A DNA stretch of 64,000 bases, from positions 50,790,132-50,854,131 of the forward strand of contig CM055104.1 of the NCBI GenBank assembly GCA_029204225.1. The letters are read 5' to 3'. The position numbers and the translations under genes were made by a program. How positions within the stretch are numbered: the stretch's first letter is position 1; every line of letters starts with the position of its first letter. The stretch comes from Diphasiastrum complanatum (lineage: Eukaryota; Streptophyta; Lycopodiopsida; Lycopodiales; Lycopodiaceae). Below are positions 10,640-23,066 of this stretch, one piece after another. The notes beneath the pieces are model-generated. The model did not search any database. It was given only the letters and a program-made list of their open reading frames with translations, and was not told the origin of the DNA.

Positions 10640-11820
10640 TTTGGATTAAACCAGTCAAACAATGAAATTGGATTTAGATTATCACTCAAGGACCTTCTCA
10701 TATTAGATTTGCTAGATCAGATTTCTGAAACTATGAAAATGATTCTAAAATCAAACATCGACACTTCTCAAAATGAAGAATTCTTAAAATTAGATCAAAT
10801 TGAACCAGATTTGACCAAAAATTTGACAGAGACTTGATCTGAAAAATCAAAACTAGCGAAGGTTTTCTGGGCAAAGATTGACTCGACGAAGGTTCAACAA
10901 TGTTATTTTTGATAAAATCTCTCTAATAAGATTTTTCTAATAAATTTGGTGAAAATAACCTTCGCTAAACTCTCAAACGAAAAATCAGACTTAAATAAAG
11001 CTAGGGCAGAACTGGCAAAGATTATTGACACATAAAAACACTATTTTTGTAGTTTGGCGAGGGAATAATAGAGATTTTTTATGAACCTAATAAAATGAAT
11101 GTTCGCCGAAATAAAAAATAATAAATTACTATAAATTGAATAATCTGAAAACTCGACGAAGATTTTGACAAAGAATCAAGAGTAATATTGGTCTTTTTGC
11201 AAAAAATAGATTTTTTTGACAAAAATATGACAACTGATCCTCTAAGATATCTTTTATTTTTGATATTATTCTTCACCGACCTAGCAGTAGATAGATCTTA
11301 ATCACACCTATACACAATGAATCACACCTATGCACAATGAATCAAACGAAGGTTCTTTTTCTGAATTTTTTAGGGCTTTGATGGTTTTTTGGTGTTTTTT
11401 GATAGTTTTTCTGATGTTTTTGCAAATCTGCTGGGAATGAATCTTTGCCATTCAATCTGAAGAACCTGTGAATGAAACTGAAGCTTTTTGTAACTCGGTG
11501 AAGGTTTCCTAAAAGAGGATAAAAAGTTATCAGCTTTGATGACGATTTTTGTCTCCTTTTGACCAAAATTTGACAGATTTGACCAATTTTTGTTGTTTTT
11601 TTTTATTTCTCAAATCTAGATGGATCTTAAGAATGGTGATCTTAATATTTTTTTCTATTCAATAATCAGATTAGATTTCAAACAAGCAAATCCACTCAAA
11701 TCAAGCAAACTCACTTCCAAACTAACCCTAAATGCAGATTTAACACTATTCATGCCATGACAAGATGCCTAATGCAAGCTAACCATCCAGCAAACATGTT
11801 GCAAACTAAAAATTGGTGTA
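10640..11820 (-). other. Leader region of gypsy C with repeated CGAAGGTT words
   Basis: About 1.2 kb between gag and the primer site has no convincing reading frame on the minus strand. The word CGAAGGTT, its complement AACCTTCG, or one-base variants recur near 10858, 10898, 10969, 11346 and 11497. The same word appears in the untranslated part of gypsy A (27447, 27600). Confidence 0.5.
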
Positions 11821-11840
11821 GCTCCCCGGCAACGGTGCCA
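11821..11840 (-). other. Primer-binding site of gypsy C
   Basis: The complement reads TGGCACCGTTGCCGGGGAGC. This closely resembles the TGGCGCCGTTGCCGGGGA site of Athila/Tat-type plant gypsy elements, a tRNA-Asp type. It fixes the minus orientation of the element. Confidence 0.85.
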
Positions 11841-11844
11841 AAAT

Positions 11845-12060
11845 TGTAGGGGGTTTCTTTCTTGGCCTATCCTCAACCCAAGATCTAAGCAATCTAGCAT
11901 CAAGGAGATGAAGTTAGTTGTCATGCGTAGGTTCGTTCCCATGAGAGCGATAACATACCTTAGAATTCAACATGAATGGAAGATCCAGATTTAACTCTAA
12001 CATCCATTAACCCTAAAATGTTTCTATTTTGGACATCATAAAACCTTAGAAAAGATGTCT
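11845..12060 (-). repeat. Probable 5' LTR end of gypsy C (left boundary only)
   Basis: Immediately outside the primer site the plus strand reads TGTAGGGGG, so on the element strand the LTR would end CCCCCTACA with the usual CA. The other boundary is not visible. I place it before the copia tract at 12131 and have no second copy in the window to align. Confidence 0.4.
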
Positions 12061-12130
12061 GTATTTAAGATGAAGATCATTCTAAAGTTGGATAAAAGTT
12101 GTATGGTTAAAACTATGCTAAAACTAGTTG

Positions 12131-12540
12131 AAGAGGGAGTGTGAAGAAAATCAACTAGTTTGGTCATTTGTTATTTGGCATATTGGGCCCATTGTACATA
12201 ACAACTTAGAGATAGTTAAAAATAGTATCCTTACTATTTTTAACAAGTATATAAGTGAATAATATTGGATTTGGACCTATTCTAATTGGTTAGAAGAGAT
12301 ACATTGAATCTAGTCAAGTTATCTAGGTTTTTGGCAAGTACCTAGAAACTTCCATAATTGGATAACTTAGACTGTTATAAATAGGCATACAAGCATGGGA
12401 AGATATCATCTCTCTCATTCTTCTCTCATTCATTATTATGAAAGATATCTCTTTGGGTTTCTACATCAATCTCTTGCATCTTGGTGGTGATATAATAAGA
12501 TCTTGTGTGTAGAATGTTGATTTTCTTATAATGTAGGAGT
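12131..12540 (+). repeat. Copia 3' LTR fragment with polypurine tract
   Basis: AAGAGGGAG (12131-12139) is followed by TGTGAAGAAAATCAACTAG. From there the sequence matches, with many substitutions, the LTR at 40934-41601. Shared landmarks are TCTAATTGGTTAG, TTGAATCTAGTCAAG, TATAAATAGGC, TCTCTCATTCTTC and TTGCATCTTGGTGGTGATAT. Homology fades at about 12540. No matching pol lies upstream, so this is a truncated or solo end. The TATAAATA at about 12376 would be the LTR promoter. Confidence 0.72.
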
Positions 12541-12549
12541 TAATGACAT

Positions 12550-15480
12550 CCATTCTACTACCTTCTTGAGGTGTCATAGACAACCATGGAAGACATAGAT
12601 GTTATTGCTATGGAAGTATGATGATTGTAGTGTGTTATCAGAACAAGAAAGAGTGAGTAAAATCAGATAACTCAATGCATGCTGATGTGCAAAAAAAATC
12701 CTACCTATATTTCAATTAAATGAACTGAGTATAATGATTCTTTACTATGTGTCTCACACTACTTTGCACGTTGAAAACTCTCTTGCGATCACCTCCAAAT
12801 GATTGTTCTCTTACTCTCTCCACCTCACTACATGCATCGTCTCATCACCGACTGAACGTTTGATGCTGGTATTTAGTCATTATCTATTGATGAACTTACC
12901 ATCTTGTAATCTTTTGATTAACTATACATTTATAATAGATGGTAGTGATTATGGCTAACAACACCTGATTATAGTTCGTGACTCTGTAAAGTGTCGTAGA
13001 AGTTGATTATGAGCAAATTATCATTATCACGTTTGATATTTGCAAGATATACAATGTATTTTAGCAAGTGTTGGGAAGTTCACATTTTTCGAGATTTTAA
13101 AGAAGGCTCAAAATGACCAAATCTGCATGTATCTTTGATAGTTTAGATCCTCAAGGTCTGAATTTTCAATTTTCATTGATTAAAAAAAAAGCTTGAGATC
13201 TAAATTAAGGCCTTTCAAGCTTGAGAATTTTTTTATCTTGATCTGCATGTATCCTCAAACTTTCTATGGTTCTCTATCCAAAACCTAATCATACATTTGA
13301 TAGTCATGTAGTGTGATGTAGTCTATTTGTGTTCATTGCACTTGAACTAATAAAAATGAGATTCATTATAGAATGGAATCACAAATGTGTGTGTGTGTGT
13401 GTGTGTAATATTTTATCACCTTAAAGCATACAATGCACATTCCATCATATGAACATTGTTAAACATTATAGTTAGCTACTTTGAGTGAGTATTGTAACCA
13501 AGAATGACATATGAATAAATACTGATGAAAACCTTTCCAAAGGAACCTTCACACACACGTATGTAGTTTGTATCATATTAAACTTAAAATTGTGTCATGT
13601 ATTTTTGACTTTAATGAAGAGGTATTTACTTGAACATAAAGATAAGATTCTTGATAAAGTATGCAGTCAACAATCAATCCCAAAGCAACACGTATGTAAG
13701 TTTTCCTACATGACATTCAATATCAAATGATATGCACATGGGCTAGAGATGTCTTTAAATGAATTTTTGTACGATAGTGTGATTCTATATTCATGAACTC
13801 AAGAAAATTTAGAGGTAGTATCTAATGAGCATGCAAGTTTGTAATACACTTATGAATGACTTTTTACTAGCATAAACTTTGAGAATATAGCATTATTGCA
13901 TGTTCTTATCATACATTCACTTGGTTTATGTGAGCTCAAAGCAATCAATGACCCAAAAAGTCTTCTACATTGACTTAAACCTCTTTGAAGCTAGTAGTGT
14001 CATGGCTACTACATGCATGCATTTTAATTTTTAGGATCTCTTGTAATTGATCAGTAGTACATCTATCAAGTGAAGTCAAATGCTAGCATTTTCACCCATG
14101 ACTCCATAGACACTTTCTCATTATTGTAAAAAAACCATATATACTTTATTTAATCTAGTTCACGTGTGTCAAACTATCTTCAAATCATATTGTTAATCTG
14201 TTGACACATGTCATCATAGAATCTAGAGGTATGTCATTTTATATCAATGAGTTCCCCAACATATGTCATGAATATGACCAATTACCACCATAAACATATC
14301 TAAAAGCTTAAAACATTCAACTTTAAGTTTTTAATTCAAGATGTATGAACTACTTTTTGAGCAATGTTTGCATAATTGATTTATCTCTTTTCAAAAACTC
14401 CTTCGGTGATGGTTTCCTTGCATCTAATACTTATATTGGAGTTATTATTGTAGAGGTTAAAAAAAATCTTTTTTTTTTTAGCTTGTATTGTGCAATTTGA
14501 AAAGATTTGAATTCCTATGGTTTAGGGTGTACTAAAGAGCTAAAATTGTAGAGTAGAAAGCAAATCACCTGTCAAAAAAATTGTTAAATCCATGAAAAGT
14601 AAAAAATGGTTCGAGCTATGAAGACTTGAAAATGATCCTTATGGTTACATGGCCAAAATTTAGATTTAAAAAATAAATAAAATTCATATGAACAATTTAT
14701 TGTAGTAGAGTTTGTATTGTTGAAGGCAGTTCTATTAATAGTTTTGATTGAACTAAGTTGGAAGGAGGTAACTTAGATTTCTAGCAAATTCTCAACAAAT
14801 TTTGAAGTGTTACATGATTGAGCTTAGTTAAAAAGAGCATATTAGAATGTAAACATTTTCATGGTATATAAATATAATGGATATTATGCAATATTGCGTA
14901 TGATGCTGCCCATCTTTAACCTGCATGTCACAATAGAATAAGTCAAAAGTAATTTTCAATCTTAAGAAATTGTCTATGCAACCCTTACAAACTATACAAT
15001 TTAGGGTGTTTTTTACCTAAATTTTGCCAACTTACTATGTGTATGGTTTTTGGTTTGACATCATAAACAACATAAACACATGAATGTAATGAAAAAGAAA
15101 TAGAAAATTTTTAGGTTCAATTTCCAAAGCTAGTCACTATTGTAGGAGCTGCATGTGCACCGCCAAGTAGCTCTACAAAATAGTTGTGTTTTACATTTTG
15201 AACAATACAAAAGTCAAATGTGATGCTTATACCCAAGAATAGAAATTTATAAATAACCTATAAAAGAGCATCTTGAATGATAAATATTATTTTGTCAAGG
15301 TTGTTCTCATTGTTACTTAGTGCTTTGTAAAGCAAATTTTCTATATGGAACACCTAACTTGCCATGCATTAGGCAAGAGTCCTAAAACTAGATATAGCAA
15401 CATTAATACAGCAAGTGATCTTAAATCAAGAATGAGGGAATAAGATTAGTTCCTATGTGTCTTGAATCTACCAAGAAAGT
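12550..15480. other. AT-rich spacer, no gene recognised
   Basis: Nearly 3 kb of low-GC sequence. No open frame of convincing length or similarity is present on either strand. The only simple feature is a GT microsatellite at 13386-13406. Confidence 0.55.
13386..13406. repeat. GT dinucleotide microsatellite
   Basis: About ten GT units in an AT-rich spacer. Confidence 0.9.
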
Positions 15481-15481
15481 C

Positions 15482-15843
15482 ATGCTTGAGGGTGTGTTCT
15501 ATAATCCTAATATTACAAGGAATTTGCTAAGTATTGGGCAACTCATGGACAAGGACTTCTTTGTTACATTTGATGAAATTCTTGCTTGATAATGAGGAGT
15601 GGGAATGTCATTGCAAAAGGGATTAAAGATGGTAAGCTTTTCAAGTTTGACGATTTTTTGGAAGCCAAGGAGAAGATAGCACAAGTGGAGCCATGTCACA
15701 AGAGATTGGATCACTCCAATCATAGATCCATGGAGGCTATGTGCAAGGATGAGCCTACTGATGCATGGGAGTCATGTGCTTTGGCTAAAGCACCTACTTT
15801 GCCCTTCTCAAGATCTACCACAAAGTCATCATTATCCTTATAA
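15482..15843 (+). pseudogene. Copia GAG-pre-integrase fragment
   Basis: One frame from 15482 reads VFYNPNITRNLLSIGQL and stops near 15589. The next frame (15586-15843) reads NVIAKGIKDGKLFKFDD, then CHKRLDHSNHRSMEAM and a degenerate Cys-rich ALAKAPTLPFS. The order matches the end of protease and the zinc-binding GAG-pre-integrase domain of copia elements. Neighbouring domains are missing on both sides, so this is an isolated scrap. Confidence 0.72.
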
Positions 15844-15849
15844 TCACTT

Positions 15850-16066
15850 GACTCAAGAGTGCACTTTTTAAGTGTAAGAAGCGATAATGGATTCAATTCT
15901 TGCAAACTCTCCATATTGTAAATCCATCAATTAAGCATTCTTTTAATTGTACAACTACCATGCATAAATAATCATTAATGCATCCATATATATGTTCATC
16001 AATTAGTGTATCAGCTAGTCGTCCTATGACTCAATGCATATATTCATAGAACAACGCATATTATTC

Positions 16067-16123
<57 letters not shown>

Positions 16124-17380
16124 CAAAATATTGTATCAAAGAGATCGTGCATTTGATTGCATTCGGACATGTACACACTTTTGACTTAATCAAACTCATT
16201 CCAGTACACTGAGTATTGTCATGTCATGTTGTTTACATTATTTTCTATTTTTGTCTAAGTCAATTTTGTAGATAAATAATTCGTAGATTGAATTATTTTT
16301 ATGACTAATAGTCTATGATGATAGTGTCATTTTTATCTAACTTAATACCACACTTCCAAAATTAAATATGTACAACTGTTATTCTGTCATTATACGTCAT
16401 TGTAGTTCAACTGCTTCAACTACAACAAATATGTAGTTGTAAGATAGACATTTATTGTAATTAACTACAAGGATGTGGTGTATAAATACACCCTCATCGC
16501 ACACTCTAAGTGATGCTCCGCCAACAGAAAGAATGATATCGAGCATCCAAGTTACACCTCTTTTTTTAGGCTGTAACGTATTCAGTCTTGTTCAAGCCTT
16601 CATTGTAATATAGAAGCAACACACTCCTCATTTGTGTTTAACATAAATGTATGATGTTGTAATTTGATTACACTCTTACTGTTTGTTCACGCTTGTTCAT
16701 TCACTCTGATCAAATCACGGACGTCAATGACTCATTAGTATATGATCAGACGGTGGTTGTCATTGATGCTTGAGGAATTTGCAGTATCACACTGCATTAT
16801 CATTTTTTACATTCTGAAGTAAACTTTGTTCTGAATCTAGTTTACAGTAATACCACATCTCTTCTAAACTCTTTGGTGGACTGTACTCATTTTATTTGGG
16901 TATGAATTAATTTTTAAGATCCTGTAAATGAGAACGCTTGAGTTGTGAGCCCATTTATGCATTAACAATCTTTTAGACTATCGTTTGCTAGTAGCAACCC
17001 ATAAGAACGGGAGAGTTGTTCCACAACTATTTCCTTCTCTCTTCCTCCATTTCGTCCTCTATTCCTACAAAAATGGCAAGGGCTAAGTCTAGGGTGCTAA
17101 GAAATCACAAAGGGAACTCACAACTTTCATGTGAGTTCAAGTTTGGGCCATTTTAGCTTCTTATTAACAAACTTGATTATGGGCCTCTAACATAATTTGA
17201 ATTAATTCCAAGGCCCATGTCTATTTAAATATGTACAACTTGTGTTCTAAAATACTTTTATGCTCATTGGATTGGGCTTATACACATAGGATGCTAGTTC
17301 CCCAGCACTTACAAGACAATGGCCTTCTTCTATGAATGGGCCCACTACATTTGTGTGGGTCCCATCATAATGCCCAATAG
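15850..17380. other. Spacer with one microsatellite, no gene recognised
   Basis: AT-rich sequence without convincing coding potential. It contains the TC tract at 16069-16117. Confidence 0.5.
16069..16117. repeat. TC dinucleotide microsatellite
   Basis: About 24 uninterrupted TC units. Confidence 0.95.
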
Positions 17381-17596
17381 GCTCACATATGCTGAGAAGC
17401 GTAAGCAAGTTGTGGAAGGTACAACCTTTGCTTTTCTCACATTTTTTTGATGAATCTACTGATGTTGAAAATGCTATGCAAAAGGAAGAATGTATGCATG
17501 CAAGTAATGTCAGATGTTTCAATAAAGAGAAAAATTCATTTGATTCTATGTTGAATATAATTGAAGGCCTTGGTGAGGAAGATAGGCAAGAAGAGA

Positions 17597-18105
17597 TTTC
17601 TTCTACCTTTTGTCATGCAATCATTAAGAGAGTACCTTGCAAGGGTGATCTAGATTGTTTGTGTATTGAGGAGTGAAATGTACCCAAAGTGGAGAGCAAG
17701 GATTAGATATGAAACTTATCTTCACCTATTCTACTTCATCTTGAATGGAAATCATAGGGTCTATCTCTTTCTTTATGATGGTGGCATTTTTTCACTATGG
17801 TTAGTGAAAAGGGATTCAATATGATTTTGTATGATCTCAATTACATAATTGAGAGGGAAATTTCATAGAAATTGCAGTCATTACTAAAAAGTTTCTTCTA
17901 CCTTTTGTGATGCAATCATTAAGAGGGAGTCTTGCAAGAATGATCTAGATTGTGTGTTTTTATCTATTCTACTTCATTTTGGAAGGAAATCGTAGCATCT
18001 ATTTCTTGCTTTATGATGATGGCATTGTCTCACTATGGGAAAAGGGATTTGGTGTGACTTTGTATGATCTCAGTTACATAATTGAGAGGGAGATCTGTAA
18101 ATTTT
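17597..18105. repeat. Diverged direct repeat pair, period about 295 bases
   Basis: The segment from 17597 (TTTCTTCTACCTTTTGTCAT) recurs from 17892 (TTTCTTCTACCTTTTGTGAT). It keeps the order of AATCATTAAGAG, GATCTAGATTGT, TCTATTCTACTTCAT, TTTATGATG and TACATAATTGAGAGGGA. The second copy has lost about 70 bases in its first half. An open frame (17389-17676, 95 codons) overlaps the first copy, but I recognise no protein family in it. Confidence 0.7.
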
Positions 18106-18271
18106 TTCTTGAGAAAAGATTATGATGTCCTTTTGGAAGATCAAGATAGTTGGTCTTAGTTTGTCTCTTTAACACCAAGTAGAAATTGACAATTTGGAGC
18201 TACAAAAAGGCATCCAAATGGGACGCAAAGCTCAAAGCATTAAGGATCTATTTTTGTAGGTTGTTGAAGGC

Positions 18272-18484
18272 TTGAGTAAGGGAAAAAGAACAACAAGGAA
18301 GAGATTTTATATCCTACCTTACTCATTTGATCTCATATTTGAGCAATTTCATGTCAATGTGTGGAAATTGTCGAGTTTTGATGAAAGTGGTTTCATTGTT
18401 TTACGTCATTTTGATCTTGAAGATGGACTAGTGTTCTTTTCTAGTTTTGATGATGAAAATGGAGTAGAGGAAGCATCATTATGA
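18272..18484 (+). other. Short unrecognised open frame
   Basis: Seventy codons starting MSKGKRTTRKRFYILPYSF, aromatic-rich and ending in an acidic stretch (DLEDGLVFFSSFDDENGVEE). No family is recognised and there are no supporting signals. It may be part of the duplicated sequence upstream or chance. Confidence 0.2.
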
Positions 18485-18805
18485 CGCCTATTACTAGGTT
18501 TCCAATGGTTGGAGATCTCTTAGATGACAATGAAGGCTCATTCATGGAAGGCTCATGGTTCAAACACCCAAGTGAGTGTAGTATGGAGGAGGAAAAATGC
18601 ACTCATTCATATGTTTTATTTTACACATGTTTGCTACTGTTTCAAAAAGATTCATTATGATTCTAAGTACTCCTCCATCTTGTTATGTAAAATTGGTATA
18701 AGTAATAGTGAAGCATCCAATTTGAACACTATTCCCTATATCAATTATGAAATGTTTTTACTAATCATCTATAAGATCTTAGAGAAAGATACATTCTTAA
18801 GAAGG

Positions 18806-19175
<370 letters not shown>

Positions 19176-19741
19176 ACAAACTTGAATGGGATGAATGAAT
19201 TCCTCGATGCATGAACTATGGCTATTGAATTCGAACTATCATCGATAATTCGATAGTGGATCTACTTAATCCAAGCTTTGAAGTCACAAGGATTCAAACT
19301 ATCGATTCCATAAACACAGTTGTCTCCATGGTGAATGATAATTTCTTTTTCATGATTCTTCCTGCACGTTTATTGATCATTGATCTAGGGTCATTGATCT
19401 ATGTCTACTCATTTGATACCTACAAGAATCACAAACTTAGACAACCAATTTATTTGATGACGTCTACAACGGACTTCTGCCTACGGGCTTCCGACTGATC
19501 TCCAACAAAGGGTAACCAATCCTATCATAAATTCAAATTCAGATGTTAAGTTTAATAATTTGAAGTCATTGAAGACTTGGCCATCTTCAAGGACTTCCAC
19601 GAAATTAGCATTTAGAACAAGTATGCAGAAATACATTACTTTCATGACAGTCTACAAAAATACTCTAAGTGTCGCGACAGTCTGCAGAAATAAACTATGT
19701 TCGTCACAGTGTCGGCTTTTTCGCATTTTTCCGAAATGCAA

Positions 19742-20655
19742 AACTAGCATAGTTCAACAATTTAAACTATTTTGCAACAACTTTGTCTTTTTCACATTTC
19801 CTTGAAATGTGACACTTAGGCACAATTCAAAGTTCAACTTATTGTCATAACCTACCAGAAAATCCATGTTCGGCTTTCTCATCAAGCTTCTTTCGAAGCT
19901 TATCAGGAATATGTGCATAAGCTGCACAGCCAAAGATTCTAATGTGAGACAGGTTGGGTTTTCTACCCCACCATAACTCGTGTGGTGTGTATGAGGGACA
20001 CTGGACTTCCCTGTCCTATTCTGGATGTATGCGGCTGTAGCTACTGCTTCAGCCCACAATATTCTTGGAGCCTTCGAGTAGGCCATCATGCATTTGACAG
20101 CTTCCATCAGGGTCCTATTCTTTCTTTCTACAACACCGTTGTGCTGTGGTGTGTAGGCTACAGTCCTTCTATGAATGATGCCACGATCACTACAGAAGTC
20201 AGTGAAGCGATTCGAGATGTATTCGCCACCTCGATCTGTCCTAATCTGTTTCACTTTGTTGCTTGTGCATCTCTCTGCCCAATTTACATATTCTGTGAAT
20301 TTATCAAGTGCTTCAGATTTATTCTAAATAAAGTACACTCTGGCAAATTTACTATAATCATCAATGAAGGTTATATAATACTTTGAACTTCCTACTGAGA
20401 TCACATTGAAAAGTCCACAGATGTTAGAATGCATAACTTCAAATTCTTGGTCGTTCTATAGGAGTCTTTGACAAATGGAGTGCGTGACATCTTACCCTTC
20501 AGACATGCAACACAGGTAGTCAAACTGGTTGCATTCGAGATGCTGACCCCTGTTATCACTCGATGATGGCTTGCTTGGTAAAGTGTCATTGAGTTCATGT
20601 GGCATAGTCTCATGTGCCACATAGTGTCTGGCAACTCATCATGAGTCTGATGCAT
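19742..20655 (-). pseudogene. GAG-pre-integrase and integrase of copia F
   Basis: The frame from 20655 holds the zinc-binding lead-in (MWHMRLCHMNSMTLYQASHH, TTCVACLKGKMSRTPF). After a break comes the first catalytic region (FIDDYSKFARVYF near 20350), interrupted by one stop. The frame from 20254 then carries RTDRGGEYISNRF and YTPQHNGVVERKNRTLMEA, that is, the second Asp and the catalytic Glu of a DDE integrase. It fades after HIPDKLRKKLDEK-like residues at about 19870. Confidence 0.88.
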
Positions 20656-20659
20656 CTGA

Positions 20660-21293
20660 TCTGCAAGTAGGCGTACCTCAGGTGATATAGATTACCTTTT
20701 CTTCTACCTTGAGTGATCAGGGTACAGGTACTGGCATCAATCACGTTGCATGCTTCATCAAAAAATGTCACACGCATCCCTGCATCAACTATTCTTGCTA
20801 CAGAAAGCAAGTCCTGCTGCAGTGTAGGCACGAATAGAACGTCTTTGAGTCGTCTGTCTCTGCCATTGGTGTTGAGCCATAGTGAACCAATACCGTTCAC
20901 TTGATATTTGGATCCATCTCCAAGAACTATAAATCTTGAAGGATCAGCACTTCTGAAATTAGACATTATTCGTCTTGATGTCACGAAGTGTGAGGTGGCT
21001 CTTGAATCTAGGATCACCTCATGTGTGTCAGATGTAGACGCCGCACACACGTTTTCATAGATGTAGGCGGTCGAACAATTTTTTGTTCGGTCTTTCCTCG
21101 CCCATTTTTGAGCTCTCAAACTCCTCAACATAGGATAAATTGTTGTCTTCTCTAGTCTATTTTGTGCTGATTTGTTTCTTGGGTTCAGACGATCGTCTAT
21201 GGCTGCGTGACCCTTCTTGTGACAATGGATGCCCTCAATCTTTGGATTGAGCCAGCACCTATCAACTGTGTGCCCATCTCTTCTGCATCTCAC
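20660..21293 (-). pseudogene. Zinc knuckle and protease of copia F
   Basis: The frame begins with the back half of a CCHC knuckle (CRRDGHTVDRC). It then runs to the retropepsin active site, which reads ILDSRATSHFV where copia elements have DSGAT/S. The Gly to Arg change (GGA to AGA type) should disable the protease. The C-terminal box is LKDVLFVPTLQQDLLSVARI. Confidence 0.87.
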
Positions 21294-21383
21294 ACAAGTC
21301 TTTTTTTCTCCACCTTGTTGTTTTGACCTCCCTTTGCTCTTCCAGTTGCCTTTGCTGGTCCCCTCTGCTTGTTGATCACGATC

Positions 21384-22022
21384 CTACCTTTGATTTGACT
21401 CCCTCTTAGGCTTGAATTGTTTCTTGGACTTTTCTTTGTTGTCGTAGAAGGCCTGGTCAGAACCATCCTTGTGATCAAGGTGTTCTCTAGCCTCCACTTC
21501 CTCTCGAATCTCGACAATCGCCTTTTTGAGGGTCATGGTAGGATCTTTTGCGAGCAGGGTTCTGGTTGTCTGGAAAGATCTGGGTAAGGCTCTCAACAGG
21601 TAGGTGAGCTACTTCTCAGTTGACACTACATTCTCTGCTCCAAAGTTGTGTAGTGATAGAAAAAGATCTTTCATCTTCCTTACAAAGGAAGTGAGGTCCT
21701 TCTCTTCCCACTATAGGTTCATCAGCTGATCTTCCAACATCATTATTTGACTTCTTGATTTCGTTTGAAATCTGGTGAGCAGTGCATCCCACATCTCCTT
21801 AGCTTTGGAGAGTGTAACCAGGTCAAGCGTGAGACTATCTTCGATGGATAAAGATAGCAAGGCTATTGGCTTGTCATTTTTTTCTCTCCACTCGCATAGC
21901 TCTTTGTCTGATGTCGTAGGCATTTTTTCTGAGTCATCCACCCAGGGGAATAAACCTTCACCCTTGAGTATCAAAGATGTCTTAACTTTCCAGGCTAGAA
22001 AGTTAGATCCTGAAGAATTCAA
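21384..22022 (-). pseudogene. Gag remnant of copia F (UBN2-type)
   Basis: The frame from 22022 reads SGSNFLAWKVKTSLILKGEG and AKEMWDALLTRFQTKSRSQI, characteristic of copia gag. It breaks at about 21711. The rest follows in a second frame (21384-21596), ending in a Lys/Arg-rich stretch before the knuckle. Confidence 0.85.
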
Positions 22023-22152
22023 AATTGTACAGATCTTACTTAGTATGCTGCTGATTGAAGCTGAAGTCTGTTCACTTGTTGATGGTTGATTGTTTGAATG
22101 CTTGGCCTCTTGGATCTGATAGCCTTTGGCTATGTCAGATTATGACAAGACA

Positions 22153-22165
22153 GACTCTGATACCA
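22153..22165 (-). other. Primer-binding site of copia F
   Basis: The complement reads TGGTATCAGAGTC, the initiator tRNA-Met type, between the LTR and gag on the minus strand. Confidence 0.85.
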
Positions 22166-22169
22166 TCGA

Positions 22170-23066
22170 TGCAAAATGTTTCTCTCTGAATTTGATTTCA
22201 CGAACGCGAAACGTGCGAAACAGATGGAGTTCAGATATGATTGTTGGTCACTACCAGCTGCTTCATTCCTACAGTCCTCCAGAATGTAGACAGACACTAC
22301 TGTACTATGTTAACAAATTAAATGTAGCATTCAACAAAATTCAAACCAGGGTGTGGAATTAAAATGAACAAGTAAATCAGATACAAAGAATAACAGCAGA
22401 CTAATTTCCATTCAAAATCATACAAGGTAAGAAAATCATCTATTGATTTTTCTGATTCTTCAAGCACTGCATGAAAATCCTCGCAATGCACTGGTGTGAG
22501 AGAAATACAGTTCTCCTATGAGTAAATGTCTCGCTTACTAGCGGACTTGTGGATCTTTAGATCCTATTCAGAATTGTCTCGCACGCAGGCGGACATGTAT
22601 TCTATATTTTTGTCTTCTTGCTTACTAGCAACAGACTACTTCTTTTGTATCTGTCTATAGATCAAGTATCATCCAGTAAGTATATAGTCGCCTCTTGTAA
22701 CTTTCTAGATTAGAGTGATTAATCATCTATAGCTAATCATGAAATTACAAGAGTGGCATATTAGCCACGACCTAAAGTGTATTTGCTGACGTCATGCTAT
22801 CAGATTAGATATTTGTACTTATGGGAACTTGCATGATTTTGTTGGTCCTTCTTGGAGCGTGAGGGCAGAGAAGAGTGTCGCGACAATTTTTGAGTCGTTT
22901 GACATTTTCGTCATCTGACTTTCTCTTGCAGTGTCGTGAAAGATTCTCTTTCGCGAATCTTTTGTGCTTGTGTCTTCTCGTGGGTGTTCGCAAACATTTT
23001 CGCTTTGTGTCCTTTGACTTTCACGTTCGCGAACATTCTCGTCAGGCAAAGGGCTGAAAGCTAGCA
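22170..23066 (-). repeat. 5' LTR of copia F
   Basis: The complement of this block aligns with 30443-31544 over most of its length. Shared landmarks are TGCTAGCTTTCAGCCC at the outer end, CATGACGTCA, GGTCGTGGCTAA, GCCACTCTTGTAATT, GAAGTAGTCTG and CTACATTCTGGAGGACTGTAGGA. The ends chosen are TGCTAGC...TTTTGCA. The outer third carries TTCGCGAAC-type words that are expanded to an 81-base tandem repeat in the other copy. Confidence 0.72.

Larger units (their letters stand above)
6661..11844 (-). mobile_element. Ty3/gypsy element C (Tat/Athila-like), decayed and truncated
   Basis: Read on the minus strand, a primer-binding site (11821-11840) is followed by a roughly 1.2 kb leader, then gag, a protease region, a linker and reverse transcriptase. 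It breaks off just after the RT thumb near 6661. No RNase H or integrase, and no matching second LTR, is visible below that point. Gypsy A (24790-27248) is a close relative, because long stretches of protease, linker and RT read almost the same protein. Stops and frameshifts occur throughout. Confidence 0.85.
19742..23066 (-). mobile_element. Ty1/copia element F, truncated after integrase
   Basis: On the minus strand: LTR (23066 down to 22170), primer site, gag, protease, GAG-pre-integrase, and an integrase that decays near 19800. No RT or RNase H and no second LTR follow. The flank beyond 23066 is the GAG-pre-integrase region of copia H, also minus, so F appears to have inserted into H. Its LTR is homologous to the sequence at 30443-31544. 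Confidence 0.82.
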
